The notes: generated by a model not told the origin, from the sequence alone. Positions 34,084 through 45,920 are shown, counted from the stretch's first letter. The stretch: DNA of 64,000 nucleotides from Molossus alvarezi (GCA_037176705.1 CM073891.1:93082327-93146326); one strand, 5' to 3'. Program-made: numbers and translations.

Positions 34084-35387
34084 AAATTAAGAAAACAAGT
34101 TACTGGTAATATTTCACTTTTATTCTGAAAATAGAAGCCAGCATTGCTTAACTACATTATTTTTGTATAAACTGCCATGGAATTATCAACCCAGATGGTT
34201 CTACTCAGAACCTTCTGTATTATAATTAAAAAGCAATACTGAAGTATGTGTGTGGTTTTTAACTAGAACTGTGCAAAGGGATAATAACTGCTTTATGAGA
34301 TAATGGCTTTTTGTCCCTAGATTTTGTGAATGAATGACTTAGTTAACCAAAAAGGAATTCCTACACTGAAAGGTTGAAATAGATGATGTTTAAAACCCAT
34401 AGGCTTTCCAAAAGAGGGTTGAAAATAAGGACTAACTCTGAAACCTTGTTATAAAGCTGGTATGACATTGAGACAATATAGGGACTTGGGTCCTGGAACG
34501 GAGAAATAACAGGTGGCCAGGAAGCCAAGTTAAGACCAGGTGGCCAGAAGGATGGGCTGACTGAAATAATGTCACCACCTTTCTACTCCCTGCTGAAAAA
34601 ACATGCAGAATTTTCTTTTCCGTCTCACCACTTGTTTTTCCTGTCCTGATGTGAAATTCCACAAGGCTCATTTTCAAAAAGCCCATCTTTTTGCACACGC
34701 TGCCTTTGTCCCCAGTACATGACAGCAGCCACGCAGAGCCAGCGCCAGCCACTTTGGGGGCCTTCCTGTCCTCTGCGCTGCCCCCCTGAGCTTGGGCATA
34801 GCTTAATGCATTCTGTCTGGAACTTTCTCTTGGGCTTCCTTTGATATCCCTGTTGGGGAAACCAAGAATCCCAACGCTGGTAACACTTCAAAATACCATT
34901 TCATATGGACCAAGGAGGTCTTAAGGTTTCCTTCAGCTTAACTAGGCTTTAGATCAACTTCTTCCCACTTCTGGGTCCCTAATCTCGCTTTCTTTAGAGC
35001 ATTTGCTTTAGAAAATGTGTACTTCTAAATTCTGCCAGTTTGAGATATAATTTTTATTAAACCTGCTGTGAGCTCTATGACCCAGAATGGCCTTTCTCAA
35101 GGATTTGGGAGCCATCCTGCTGGAAGGTAATCATGGAGGAAGATAGTAGGTACCGGATCTCCCTGTCTCTGTGGGAGGATAGGAACCTAACCCCAGGAAC
35201 ATCCTAACTTCTGAAGGCACCTTGGACCAAGCTGCTAACACTTCTTCCTCCCTTAAAGACACAGATCTTTGAGTTAGGCCAATTTTCAAATGGCTTAAGA
35301 TTTCCTCCACCCCATTCTTAAAAACTCTAACACTTTGTTTCTTTTTCTCAGAAAGAGAAACACAAAAAGATAAAGTTTTTAAATCAC
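34084..35387. other. Unassigned DNA, GC-richer in 34430-35260
   Basis: Two overlapping minus-strand frames (34432-34752, 106 codons; 34625-34891, 88 codons) lie in a GC-richer patch with no recognised domain. Phrases at 35090-35260 ('gcctttctcaaggatttggg', 'aggataggaacctaacccc') look like an old LTR, but I cannot name it. T16 run at about 35471-35488. Confidence 0.4.
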
Positions 35388-36010
35388 TTATTCACTCATT
35401 ATTCATTGAAGAAATATTTACTTAAGGCTCCTTTGGGAAGGACCGAAGGAGATACAAAGATGAGTTAAAGGTTTTTTTTTTTTTTTTTACCTAAATGAGA
35501 TCACTGGTAATCAGGACATACCAACACATAAATAAGAATAAAGAATGCCAGGAAAAAAAAAATGACAAAGATACATAAAAATAAAGTACTCTGAAACATT
35601 AAAGAAGTGAGATGACTTCTACCTGGAAGGTGAGGGAGGTGGACTATTCAGAGGGGAAGTCACAGGGGAGCAAGGGTTTGAACTGGCCCTTTAATGATGG
35701 TAAGGAACAGAAAAAGGGCTTTGGGTCAACAGAGAAGAATGTTGTAAAGAGAAGGCTTTCAGGGCAAAGGCCGGAGAACAGACGGAGCCACCAGACTCCC
35801 CAGAGACTTACAGGTGGTTCAGTGTAACTAAAACAAGGTTTCTTTGAGGTGGTGAAGTGGGGGGTGGAAAATTAGGTTGATCTGTGTCTTGAAGACTTTT
35901 GAACACCAAGCCAAGGATTTTGGATTTTACCCTACAGATAGTAAAAACTTTTGAAGCATCATACACTAGAGAGAAAAGTGGCCAGATCTACATGCTAAGA
36001 AGTGCACTTC
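35388..36010 (+). mobile_element. Ancient interspersed repeat, family not assigned
   Basis: Starts 'ttattcattgaagaaatattt' and later has 'agggcaaaggccggagaac' and 'caaggattttggattttacc'. This matches the order of a common old mammalian repeat that opens with ATTCAACAAATATTTATTGAGC and contains GCAAAGGCCCTGAGG and GACTTTGGCTTTTACTC. Recognised only by word order. Confidence 0.4.
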
Positions 36011-36349
36011 GCAATGATGCAGTGGTTTACAAACACTTCTTCTCCGGATTCCCTAAAAATATTTTGAAAATAATATAGCAACTCATTATAAAGATGTTTT
36101 CTTCAAACCAGTATTTTATTTGACATCTTGTGAAGAGGCTGTGGGAGAAAAGAACCAGCAGGACCACAGGAGAGTTTTCAAGCAGGTCAGTTTTAAGATG
36201 AGACACTGATGGAAATGGAGGGTGTAGAAAATGATTCCATTCAAATCATCTGGTCCCATGTAGTTCTTGGCAAACCTTTGCCACTCCCATCAATAGGGTT
36301 GCAGCATTGTGAAGGCTGCTGAGGGACTAGCAATCAAGAATATGGACAT

Positions 36350-36438
36350 GCCCTGGCCAGTTTGGCTCAGTGGTTGGAGCATTGGCCTGTGGATCAGAGA
36401 GTCCTGGGTTCGGTTCCCTCTAGGGGCATGTACCAAAA

Positions 36439-36505
<67 letters not shown>
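36350..36505 (+). mobile_element. Head-only Ves SINE with AT/AC microsatellite tail
   Basis: Complete tRNA-like head, GCCCTGGCCAGTTTGGCTCAG to GGGGCATGTACC, followed immediately by A13 (36435-36447), then (TA)n to about 36472 and (CA)n to 36505. No SINE body is present. Flanking words 'atcaagaatat' on the left and 'atcaatagaatat' on the right may be the diverged duplication. The dinucleotide run appears to have grown out of the A tail. Confidence 0.88.
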
Positions 36506-36507
<2 letters not shown>

Positions 36508-37089
36508 GAGATCAATAGAATATTATTATGCTAGACCAGGCAAAAGTTGTTGAGTGTACAAAATAGGGCAGTGGAGGTGGATGTTAGTTGTTGCATAAAA
36601 AAAAGTCATTCAAATCATATTGGATTAAACAATGGTCATTTGTAGTTGTGTATGAATTAGGTGAAGTGGACAGTATTGTCTGTGGCTTGCCTCATGCACC
36701 TGTGATGTGTTGCAGGCTGGCTGGGCCTCCTGGTCGAGGATGTCCCATTCACATTATGGGCTGCCTGTCCGTTGGAAAGATGAAGGTAACTGGGCTAGTC
36801 CAGGTTTGATCACGCGGAGGTGGCAGAGTTCCAAGGGAGAGCAGTAACAAACAAGGCATCTGGAAGCCTAGGCTTGAAACCGGTACAGCGCCATGCCTGC
36901 CACATTCTATAAATACACGTGTGTCACAAGTCCAGCCCACAGTGAGGTGTCAGGATGTAGACTCTAAGCTCTTGATGAGAATTATGGCAAAGTGACATGT
37001 CAAGAAGCATGAACACAGAGGAGCAAAGAGTGGTGGTCACTTTTGCAATCATTCACAGTGATGACATAGAAGGCCTCCCTGAGATTTTT
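36506..37089. other. Unassigned DNA
   Basis: GC-richer at 36690-36900 with unrecognised 73-codon (plus) and 63-codon (minus) frames. No gene or repeat supported. Confidence 0.45.
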
Positions 37090-37106
37090 AGAGTGGGGCC
37101 ACTTTA

Positions 37107-37329
37107 TTTTATTTTTTTAATATGTTTTTATTTATTTGTTGTTTAGAGAGAGGAAGGGAGAGAGAGTTAAAAACATTTAAGTGAGAGAGAAACATCAATC
37201 TGCTGCCTCCTGCGCGCCCCCTAATGGGGATCAAGCCCACAACCTTCGCATGTGCCCTGACTGGAAATCAAACTGGGGCCTCTCAGTCCATGGAACGATG
37301 CTCAATCCACTGAGCCACACGGGCCAGGC
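37107..37329 (-). mobile_element. Ves-type SINE, type A, antisense
   Basis: T-rich tail, GA-rich body, 'gagagagaaacatcaatctg', second B-box-like 'gggatcaagcccacaacc', first B box 'ggaaatcaaactggggcc' and head 'tgagccacacgggccagg'. A 17-base duplication, AGAGTGGGGCCACTTTA, lies at 37090-37106 and 37330-37346 with one mismatch. Confidence 0.95.
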
Positions 37330-37704
37330 AGAGTGGGACCACTTTAAAACAAATTGTCTAGCGATAGAAAGTAGGTTGCATTAGTGGAAAGAGTGTAGGG
37401 TCTAGAGTGTGAAAATTATTGAAATAGTTGATGTTTGATTGGTCTAGTGGTGGTAAAATAGACTTAGTAAAGAAAGAGTAAGGGCAAAAGAAGAAAAATT
37501 ATAAAAAATTGAGCAAACTATTGGTTTTTGGAAGAATCAAGTTCTTACTAAAATTCATTATATTTTGATGACATTTACTAAATTATATTTAAATATGGAT
37601 TTAATTAAAATCCATTTTAATTGAAACTTCCTTGGTCAATTAATCTATGTTTAAATTTGGTAATCTTTATTATGGATTTAGAGAGATATTGAATATTAGT
37701 CTTT

Positions 37705-37765
37705 GAAAAAGCCTTCAAGGTCATCTAATCTAGTCCCCTCGTTTAACAGATGAGAAAATAGAATC
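37705..37765 (+). mobile_element. Possible MIR-family fragment
   Basis: 'aaggtcatctaatctagtcc' followed by 'aacagatgagaaaatag' is in the order of a MIR3/MIRb-type sequence (AAGGTCATCTAGTCC ... ACAGATGAGGAAAC). Short and diverged; the rest of 37347-38070 is unassigned AT-rich DNA. Confidence 0.35.
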
Positions 37766-38082
37766 TATCATTCAATAATACATAGAATTGGTATTATTTT
37801 AACCCATAAATAAAGAGCACTTGGCATAATACAGCTAAATCCAGAACCAGTGGTAATAGAGACCAGGTAGTTTTCAATTATATGTTCTCAGAAGTATTGC
37901 CAGGGTATGACTAAAAGAAATCTACAGATAACGTAAAATTCAATTTTCTTCATTAACTGCAACGACTTTCCTTTTCAAGTCTTTAATAATTTATTTGCAT
38001 TTCATCTTAAATTATAATTTTTTGGAATGCAAGGAACCATAGAAAAAAATTGAGACAAGTTGTTTTAAAGCTATGTTGTTAG

Positions 38083-38301
38083 CCCAGCTGGTGTCTCAGT
38101 GGTTGAGTGTCATCCCACGCACCAGGAAGTCACCAGTTCAATTCCTGGTAGGGCACATGCCCAGGTTGCAGTCTTGGTCCCCAGTAGGGAGCATGCAAGA
38201 GGTAGCAGATGGATATTTCTCTTTCATCCACATTTCTCTCTCTCTTTCCCTTTCCCTTCCCCTGTCTGAAATCAATAAAAACATATATATTTTAAAAAAC
38301 A
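38083..38301 (+). mobile_element. Ves-type SINE, type A, full length
   Basis: 'cccagctggtgtctcagtgg' head, B box AGTTCAATTCCTGG, second B-box-like 'ttgcagtcttggtccccag', CT-rich body, 'tctgaaatcaataaaaac' end. Duplication CTATGTTGTTAG at 38071-38082 and CTATGTTTTTAG at 38302-38313. Confidence 0.93.
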
Positions 38302-38313
38302 CTATGTTTTTAG

Positions 38314-40645
38314 GGCTTCACAGATGTACCCTAAGTGCTGCTGAGATGTTGGGACTCTAGACTTATTCTAGAACCTAGGACAATTCTCCAGTTATCTATC
38401 ACACATACCGAGTTTAGGGTAGGGTTTTTAGGTAAGGTTTTTTAAGGGTACCACTGCTTTTAAAAAATAAACCACACAGTGGTCTAGTCCAACACATGGT
38501 TATATGAGGATATTAAACAGAAGTATAAATTAAGTCACATGCTGAAGGTAAAATAGTTCATTGTTGGCAAAACGAGGCCAATGATCCTCTTTCTAAACTC
38601 CCCAACTCTTTGGCCGCTTCCTCTACTTTGAGGCAGGCAGAGGAGCAACAGCAGGGGAAGGAGGAAATTAATAAATGGTATTCAAAGGCAGAACACAACT
38701 CTCAGATGATTGCCTGAGAAATATGGAAATGTCTGTGGAACACACAGTCGTTATGTAAATAGAGCATAAATAGATAGATGCAGTTTTAACACAAACCATG
38801 TGTACATGTGAATGTCACTGATCATTCTGAGTACTTTCACTTTCTTATTACAAGATGCAGATTTTAGGACTCAGATACCTGAAAAGAATTAATCTGTGAA
38901 TCTTTTAACATACTCTGTTTTGTGTTATTTTCTTCATCAGATGTGATCAGAGGGTGGCTAATCAGTGTTGTGTTTAATCAGGTATTCTGATTAATCATAG
39001 CTGTACATATTTTGTAGATAATTAAATGTTCAAACATTAAAATTCAAGTAAATACCTTCAACATTAAGCCTACATCAAACAAAATATAATTTTCTTTGTT
39101 GAATCAACAACTCTAAATAGTTCAGGGTTATTACGATAAGCTTCATTATCGTCTTATTGATGAATTGTGAAAGAGCTTATCTACTGGGTCCCCAAGCTCC
39201 AGAACACCCATGACGGACAGATTGTGAATAAAAGAAAATGAGAGGGAGAGAACTTGCTCTTTCTGCACATCCTGCATAAAATTTTCTGGTTTTCTTTATA
39301 AATTCTACACACAAATATTCAGTTTGAATTGTAAATAAAGAGTGAGGAAGAAGCAGCCCACAGCTTCTTGGTAGCTATGACCATGTGAGGATGTTTAGAA
39401 TTCAGAAAAATAAATTATAACATAGTGAGGGCTCTAATACAAATGTGTCGTATAATGCAAATCAATGAATTCTTATAGTATTTTAAAGCAGCATCTATCA
39501 AAAATTTTAGTTACTATGATTTGGGAAATAGTGTAACAAAATTAAACCATAAGCAAGTAAAATTAAATATTCATTTCAGATGTAAACAAAATAATAAAAT
39601 GTAGTAATTCTCAGTCTTTAAATATTTTTGAAGCTAAATTTGAAAAAGCAATGTGATCTCCAAGGCAGACACGTTTTATTAAAACTATAATTTATTCAAA
39701 GAAGCAAAATTTCCCTATGATTAGACTCTAAACTGCTAGAAAAACCTCAAGGCAAAAAATATTTTTCAAAACCAGTTTGTCTTACAAAGTAGTAGGGGAA
39801 TGAAAGGACGAAGGTTTTAGGGTTGAAGAAGAAAAGTTACATGCAATTATTTTCCAAAATTAAAAACAAAATTCTGACGGAGTCTTTGTAAATTGAAAAA
39901 ATAAGTTTATGTCCAACAGTATGTGTATGTGTGTGTGCTCATATATAAATTCTTGTGTATATGTCTTATGGTGGAGAAAAGATAGAAAAAAGGGATTCCT
40001 TAAAATTTGTCCAGGATTTCTCATTCATTCAAAGAAGGTTTATTACATGTGACATTGCATCAAGCGTTGTATTCAGCACTAGTAAACAACAATGGATTTC
40101 GTTTGTGGGTCAGTATCGCGAATCAGGTGTCAGAGAGGGCTGGATTGCCTTGTGATTGTGGGGACCCTTGTGTCTCTCTATCTACCTTTTTATATAACAA
40201 GCATTACCATAGCTAAACATTTAAAATCAGTATAACATTTTAATGGTTTTAGAAGCAGGTTACTCACATTAGACACTTTGTCATCCTCCAGGTAAAATGC
40301 CAATGGAAATACCAAATCTTCTCTATAAGTAAACACAACTTACAAATTCCATACATAGAGCCCAAGGTCTTGCCATTCATTTTGGTCTAGGCCATTGTTC
40401 TTCAAAAATGTGCTCATATGCCTTCTTAAAAAGAGTTTTAAACTCATGAGTCCTCAAATGAATCTAATTTTGAACCCTAATGTTTTTGTTGAGCTTTTGA
40501 TCTCATACCAAAAACTTTGTGAAGTATCTCAAATTTTTGTCAGGTTTAAATGTTGCAAAAATTCAATTTATTTGGACTTATAAATACATGTGTTTCATGG
40601 TTCTCATCTATAACAGAGAATTAGAACTCACTGTCTAATATTTTT
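38314..40645. other. AT-rich unassigned DNA, one possible MIR
   Basis: 38490-38590 reads 'atgaggatattaaacagaag', 'ttaagtcacatgctgaaggt', resembling a MIR core (confidence about 0.4). The remainder shows no gene or repeat I can name. Small frames near 39955-40216 are unrecognised. Confidence 0.45.
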
Positions 40646-40660
40646 AAATATACAAGAACA

Positions 40661-40874
40661 CCCTGGCCAGTTTGCTCAGTGGTTAGAGCATCGGTCTGGA
40701 GAGTCCCGGGTTCGGTTCCTGCTAAGGGCATGTACCTCAGCTGCAGTATGTCCCCGGACCCCAATCGGGGTCCTGTGGATGGCCACCACTCAATGTGTCT
40801 TTCTCACATCAATGTTTCTCTCTCCCTCCCACTCTGTCTAAAGATAAATGCAAAAAAAAAAAAAATTTTAAATA
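40661..40874 (+). mobile_element. Ves-type SINE, type B, with a small head deletion
   Basis: CCCTGGCCAGTTTGCTCAG head (one G missing), about 7 bases lacking between 'catcggtctgg' and 'agagtcccgggttcggttcc', then 'cagctgcagtatgtccccgg', 'caatgtttctctctccctcc' and A-rich tail. It lacks the terminal TCCTCGGGTGAGGAT box. Duplications lie at 40646-40660 and 40875-40890. Confidence 0.92.
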
Positions 40875-40890
40875 AAATATACAAGATACA

Positions 40891-42506
40891 ATTTTTTTTT
40901 AATGGTTACAAATTTTTCATCATTTCCTTTTTTCAGTAACTCATATTTCCATTTCACTTTCTTTACAGACTTTACATTATATCAATGTAATACATTTTTA
41001 TTCTTAAATAGTTTTGATCAACTGTATTATGCTACTGTTTTGCCTAACTCTGGGGGGCATTGTTCACGTTATATATATTTTGTTAATTCTCTTAAAATTA
41101 AAGTATATTATGTGAAATTTTTTTCTTTAAATTTTTCAATTCCCCATGACTATAAGGTCCTAATATTTTTCAAACACTTACTTGGAGGTTGAGTTTTAAT
41201 TACAACAATCACTAGTGCATGACTAATAAAAACATAATTATATTAAATATTATCCTAATTATAAAATAAAACAATAAAATTGTACTGAATATTAATTTTA
41301 AGATAACAGGGCTTTCTTTTATATTTAATTAAGGTGCCATCAATTCATAGTATTAATTACTAGAATATAAAAGAGATCAGTAGCTATTTTATCCCTCCCT
41401 AATTTTCACCTTTAGTTGTGAGAAATCTTATTTGCATAAATAAGTTGATGGGTCTGAAAGAGTTTTGCAACTAAATTTGGTGAATTATATGCCAAATTTT
41501 ACCTAGACGTGTTTAATCAGACTTTATTTTAATGATCTATTAGTGGATAGTTTGATTGGTTCCCCCCTTTAATTCTGTAGGAAAGAATGAAGTAAAAATA
41601 GTTGATGTAGAACATGATTGTTACAAATCATTAGACTCATTCGCTTTTTTGAAACTCACACTTACTTTAGTGGTTCTAAGATTTTTTTTATGTCCTATCC
41701 TGTGTGCGATTGGAGATGACAAGCCCAGTGTGGAGACAAGCAGACTTGTCTATCTAACTGCTCTGCCCTCTTTCCTATGGCGGTGCTGAGGCTGTTTTAC
41801 TATATAGGTACCATTAACCCATCTCTTCCAATATGTGAAAAACAAGTGAGAATATGATTATGATGGAAATGAGGAAGAGACAACTGAAGAAATAAAGTGT
41901 TTTCAAAGCCTGATGGATAGTATATGAGACAAACAAGATAAAACATTCCACAATAGGAACCATTCTGCAAGGCAAAGTACAAATCACTCAAGAAAATGGC
42001 TGTGCCTCATTTTAAAATATGGGAGGAGAAAATGTTTAAATTTTTTAGTAATTTGGAATTTATGAATAGTCATTAGAACCTATATCAGTATATCACAGAA
42101 AAGCTTCTGTATCACCAAAAAGGCAATAGAAAATAAGCAACTGTTCATTAATAGCCAGTAGTAATCTGAACTGGAATGAACAGCTTAGATACTAGGTTAT
42201 GGGCTCCTATCATTTATCAAGTTTAAATCTTAATACTAACCAGTACCACTCACTCCCAAACACCTAACAACTTATATGAAGCATAAAGAAAATAAGCTGG
42301 CTCAAGCTGTGCCCAATAAGACTAATTTCGGCTCAGCTATTCCCATCTGCCATGTGAGTGTGGAGGAAGACTCCAAAGTCACCATATTCATCTTTGGCTT
42401 CATTTACTGCAGAATATTCCTGCCAATGTAAAGTTGGTTAACAAGTGTTCAGACAATAAATTGATGCATGTGCAAAGAATAATCAACCCATCCATTCTAG
42501 GAATTA
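40891..42506. other. AT-rich unassigned DNA
   Basis: Low-complexity AT-rich DNA at 40890-41400. A 77-codon plus-strand frame at 41556-41789 and a 63-codon minus-strand frame at 41800-41991 are unrecognised. No repeat family named. Confidence 0.5.
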
Positions 42507-42672
42507 GATCTATCTGTCCATTGTGGAAACCAGTGGTCATATGAGGCTATTTACATTTCAATTAATTAAAAGTAAATGAAATTATATTTTCAGCTCTTCA
42601 GTAATGTTAACCTCATTTCAAGTACTTAAGAGCTGCACAGGGCTCATTGGTATCAACTTGGACAGTGCAGAT
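42507..42672 (-). mobile_element. MER5-type hAT-Charlie DNA transposon
   Basis: The complement starts CTGCACTGTCCAA, continues 'taagtacttgaaatgagg' and 'acttttaattaattgaaat', and ends 'caatggacag'. The ends are the inverted repeat CTGTCCA.../...TGGACAG, with MER5-like internal order. A non-autonomous ancient element of about 165 bases. Confidence 0.75.
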
Positions 42673-43269
42673 ACAGAGTATGGCCATGAGGGCGGGACTG
42701 TCGCATTGAGCCATCATCAAAGAGGTGGAAAGCCAGTTCCCAATTTTCATCTAACAGACACATGGGTTCCTTGTGATATAAACATTATATGAGTAATATA
42801 AATATTATATGACTCATTTTAATAGAAAAAATAAATTTATTTTAATGGAATTAGCATCTTTAAAATCACATGAATATCATTTGATGTATGGAAAGTTGAA
42901 ATTTTGTAATTCTATCCCAGTGACCTGCCATTTAATAAACTTAAATTGAGCAATTTACACCTTTACAAATAAGAAAAGGTCAGATCTTTCATGTTTAAAC
43001 CAATCTAATTATGTAAAAATAATTTGTGCAAAGGCATTCCTCTAAAATTGAAAAACAAGCAATTAAAACAGACCATTGTATAAATAATAATGTTAATCTT
43101 GACTTTAAGGCTTTAAAATAGATACATCATTATTATTATATTGTGATATAGATTGATTCTATTTAGAAATCAAACTTTATACTTTATAAATGCATACATT
43201 TTAAGTGAATATTTTGATAAATTTTGACAAATGTCTGGCTCTGTAACCATAACACAATCAAGTTATAAT
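42673..43269. other. AT-rich unassigned DNA
   Basis: Nothing recognised; repeated 'aaatattatatgactc/aacattatatgagtaa'-like words at about 42780-42812. Confidence 0.5.
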
Positions 43270-43280
43270 ATCATTCTGTT

Positions 43281-43498
43281 GTCCAACTGGTGTGGCACAG
43301 TGGTTGAGCATCGACCCATGCACCAAGAGGTTGCTGGTTCGATTCCCAGTCAGGACACATGCCCAGGTTGTGGGCACGATCCCCAGTGGGGGGCATGCAG
43401 GAGGCAGCCAATAGATGTTCTCTCTCATTCATGTATCTCTCTCTCTCTCTTACTTCCTCATTCTCTAAAATCAATAAGAGAAAAAAAATAAAAATAAA
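43281..43498 (+). mobile_element. Ves-type SINE, type A, full length
   Basis: 'gtccaactggtgtggcacag' head, B box GGTTCGATTCCCAG, second B-box-like 'gtgggcacgatccccagtgg', CT-rich body, 'taaaatcaataagag' and tail. Duplication ATCATTCTGTT at 43270-43280 and ATCAGTCTGTC at 43499-43509. Confidence 0.95.
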
Positions 43499-43732
43499 AT
43501 CAGTCTGTCATCCCGAAAGTTCCAATGAGCCCCTTTGCAGGCAAGTCCCACCCAATACCAGTCCCTGGAGAATATTACTCTGCTTTATATCACTGTAGAT
43601 GAAATTTGTTTTATCTGAAGTTTCATGTAACTGAAATCTTAAAGTATATACTCTTTTGCATCTAACTTCCTTCATGTCGCATATTTTAAAGAATAATCCA
43701 TGTTGTTTGTATATTAATAAGCAATGGCTTTT

Positions 43733-43985
43733 TTTTTTTTTTTTTTCCATCCTCACCAGAGGACATTTTTCTATTTTTTGTAGAGCGGGAGGGAGAGAGA
43801 GGAAGAGAGAGAGAGAGAGAGAGAAACATCGATGTGAAGGGACACATCGAGTGGCTGCCACCCACATGACCAACGAGGGCCGGGGACAAACTGCAACTGA
43901 GGTACGTGCCCTTAGCGCGAATCGAACCCAGTTCTCTCTGGACCGCAGGCCGACGCTCCAACCGCTGAGCCAAACCGACCAGGGC
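43733..43985 (-). mobile_element. Ves-type SINE, type B, antisense
   Basis: T tail, 'ccatcctcaccagaggacat' (complement of the 3' box), GA body, 'acatcgatgtgaagggacac', 'ggccggggacaaactgcaac', head 'gagccaaaccgaccagggc'. An exact 14-base duplication, AAGCAATGGCTTTT, lies at 43719-43732 and 43986-43999. A recent-looking copy. Confidence 0.96.
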
Positions 43986-44129
43986 AAGCAATGGCTTTTG
44001 ATACTGAGTAGTATTAAATTGTATACCATAATTTTGTTTAGTCATTGACAAGATGATTGACAGAGGGTTGTTTCCAGTTTCTGACTCTAATGAATAAAGT
44101 TGTTATGAACATATGCACACACATTTTTA

Positions 44130-44368
44130 TCCTCACCTGAGGACATTTTTCCATTTTTTGTTCAGGTAGAGTGGGAGGGAGAGAGAGGAACAGAGAGAAA
44201 GAGAGAGACATCGATGTGAAAGGGACACATCGAGTGGCTGCCACCCGCACAACCGACCAGGGCCGGGGACAAACTGCAACCGAGGTACGCGCCCTTAGCC
44301 GGAACCGAACCCGGGTCTCTCAGGACCACAGGCCGATGTTCTAACAGCTGAACCAAACCGGCCAGGGC
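44130..44368 (-). mobile_element. Ves-type SINE, type B, antisense
   Basis: 'tcctcacctgaggacatttt' end, GA body, 'catcgatgtgaaagggacac', 'ggccggggacaaactgcaac', 'ggaaccgaacccgggtctct' B box and 'accaaaccggccagggc' head. Exact 16-base duplication TGCACACACATTTTTA at 44114-44129 and 44369-44384. Confidence 0.96.
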
Positions 44369-44384
44369 TGCACACACATTTTTA

Positions 44385-44523
44385 AAAAAAATTTTAGAGA
44401 GAGAGAGAAACATTGGTTTGTCATTCCACTTATTTATGCATTCATTGGTTGTTTCTTGTATTGCCTTGACTGGGAATTGAACTGTAACCGTGGCATATCT
44501 GGATGAGCTACCCTGCAAGGGCC
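44385..44523 (-). mobile_element. Older Ves-like SINE, antisense, abutting the previous one
   Basis: 'gagagagagaaacattggtt', 'ttatgcattcattggttgt', B-box complement 'ctgggaattgaactgtaacc' and head 'gatgagctaccctgcaaggg'. Same type as 1247-1443. Its duplication is TGCACACACATTTTTA at 44369-44384 and TGCACACAAGTTTTTA at 44524-44539, so it used the same target as its neighbour. Confidence 0.88.
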
Positions 44524-44870
44524 TGCACACAAGTTTTTAAGTGGACATATGTTTTTATAACTCTTGGCTAAATAATTAAGAGTGGAATTTCAGGATTATG
44601 GGATGTTTAACTTTAAAGAATATCTCAAGCTATTTTAAAAATTGGTTGTATCAGTTTCACTTTCACCAGCAACATATGAGACTTCTGTGCAGTGGTATCT
44701 CTTCTAGCTTTACTTTGCATTTCTTTATATATTCTTTAATTTGCATTTCTTTATATATTCTCTACATATTTTGGATTCAACTCCAATATAGTCATTGTGT
44801 AAATATTTTCTTCCAGTCTGTGGTCTGTTTGTGCATTTTCTTAAGAGTGTCTTCAAACAGCAGACCTGCA

Positions 44871-45697
44871 GAGTGTTGAGCACTCAGCCTGACACCACCT
44901 TATCCCTCCTTGATGCTGGATGGGGATGGCTCTCTAGTAAATATCAGAATCAAATTGGAATAAATCACATCTATTCTATACAAATATTTTCTATATCTAC
45001 TAAGGAGTTATAACAAATGTTTCTCTAAAACAAAATAGTTCTATAAAATATTGTTACCTCTTCAATTTCTTGAAATTTGATCCTTAAATAGAATTCCCTA
45101 TATACTTTTAAACCATTACATCTTCATAATTGAGTCAGTTTCATTGTTTTCCATCACAAGAGAATGGTGAATGACATATACTCCTAAGTTTACTATTACG
45201 GACAATTAGACCTTACAGTGACAATCACAGTAGGATACAATAGTCACAGCTTTTCAATATCCTTTAATTCACATCATATTAAACAATAATAACAATTTAC
45301 AAAAAATGTAGTTGTTTTTAAAACTTGTTAAAATTCCAGCCTTGCTAAAACTAATTGCTTGTAAATATTTGTAGTGCATCAGTTTTTAAGGATGGCCATA
45401 CTTTACAACTGTTCAACTTCATTAATAAGATATTAAGGTCTCTTTTATAGAAGTAATTAAATTCAGCTCTCAGCTGAATACATTTCTTTTATGATATTAA
45501 TTAAGATTTGATAACAGAATGCTTTTTGGATAGGCTTAATCAACCCAATATAGTCACCAAGGGACAAGGCCCTGAGCACACATGAACAAAATCAATAGCT
45601 TCCCATCTTGTGTGATTTGAAATGTGCAAAGAAGCACATACACACTCCTCCCCCCACTGACTCTACCTGCGGAGTTGCAATCTAGATACTATTCACA
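44871..45697. other. AT-rich unassigned DNA
   Basis: No gene or repeat recognised in about 830 bases. Confidence 0.5.
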
Positions 45698-45831
45698 CAG
45701 AGGGTGGGGCAAAGGTAGGTTTACAGTGTGAGTATGTGAAACAGAGTTTATTCTTGTATTATTATTTTATAACTATTGTGTTATTTTCCATATAACAACT
45801 ATAAACCTACTTTTACCCCATGCTGACCCTG
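45698..45831. mobile_element. Mariner-type MITE
   Basis: Inverted repeats of about 30 bases: left AGGGTGGGGCAAAGGTAGGT plus TTACAGT, and the right end reverse-complements to CAGGGTCAGCATGGGGTAAA plus AGTAGGTTTATAGTT. A flanking TA is kept at 45832-45833 (mutated to CA on the left). The length of about 134 bases has no room for a transposase, so it is non-autonomous. Confidence 0.85.
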
Positions 45832-45920
45832 TATTCCATTAAAGAAAGTCCTTTGTGTGAGATATAAATGCTATCTGAGAAATTATCATCTTGTCATTTT
45901 TTAACTATGTACTTCTTTTA

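Larger units (their letters stand above)
43510..44870 (-). mobile_element. Old L1M 3' region, antisense, with three nested SINEs
   Basis: Outside the SINEs the plus strand shows complementary L1 ORF2-end phrases: 'gtttcatgtaactgaaatct', 'aataatccatgttgtttg', 'gggttgtttccagtttctga', 'aatgaataaagttgttatga', 'ctttcaccagcaacatatga' and 'tggtctgtttgtgcattttc'. The three SINEs at 43733, 44130 and 44385 split it without removing L1 sequence. Confidence 0.75.

Noticed and set aside
34432..34891. Two overlapping minus-strand frames as an exon
   Set aside because: No recognised domain and no convincing splice sites. Only GC content sets the region apart.
40661..40740. tRNA-gene-like heads with A and B boxes (this and all other SINE heads)
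   Set aside because: Each is joined to a SINE body or an A tail, has target-site duplications and lacks a paired acceptor stem, so none is a functional tRNA gene.
44114..44539. Three regularly spaced copies of one 16-base word as a CRISPR-like array
   Set aside because: They are target-site duplications around two SINEs, and the spacers are SINE sequence.
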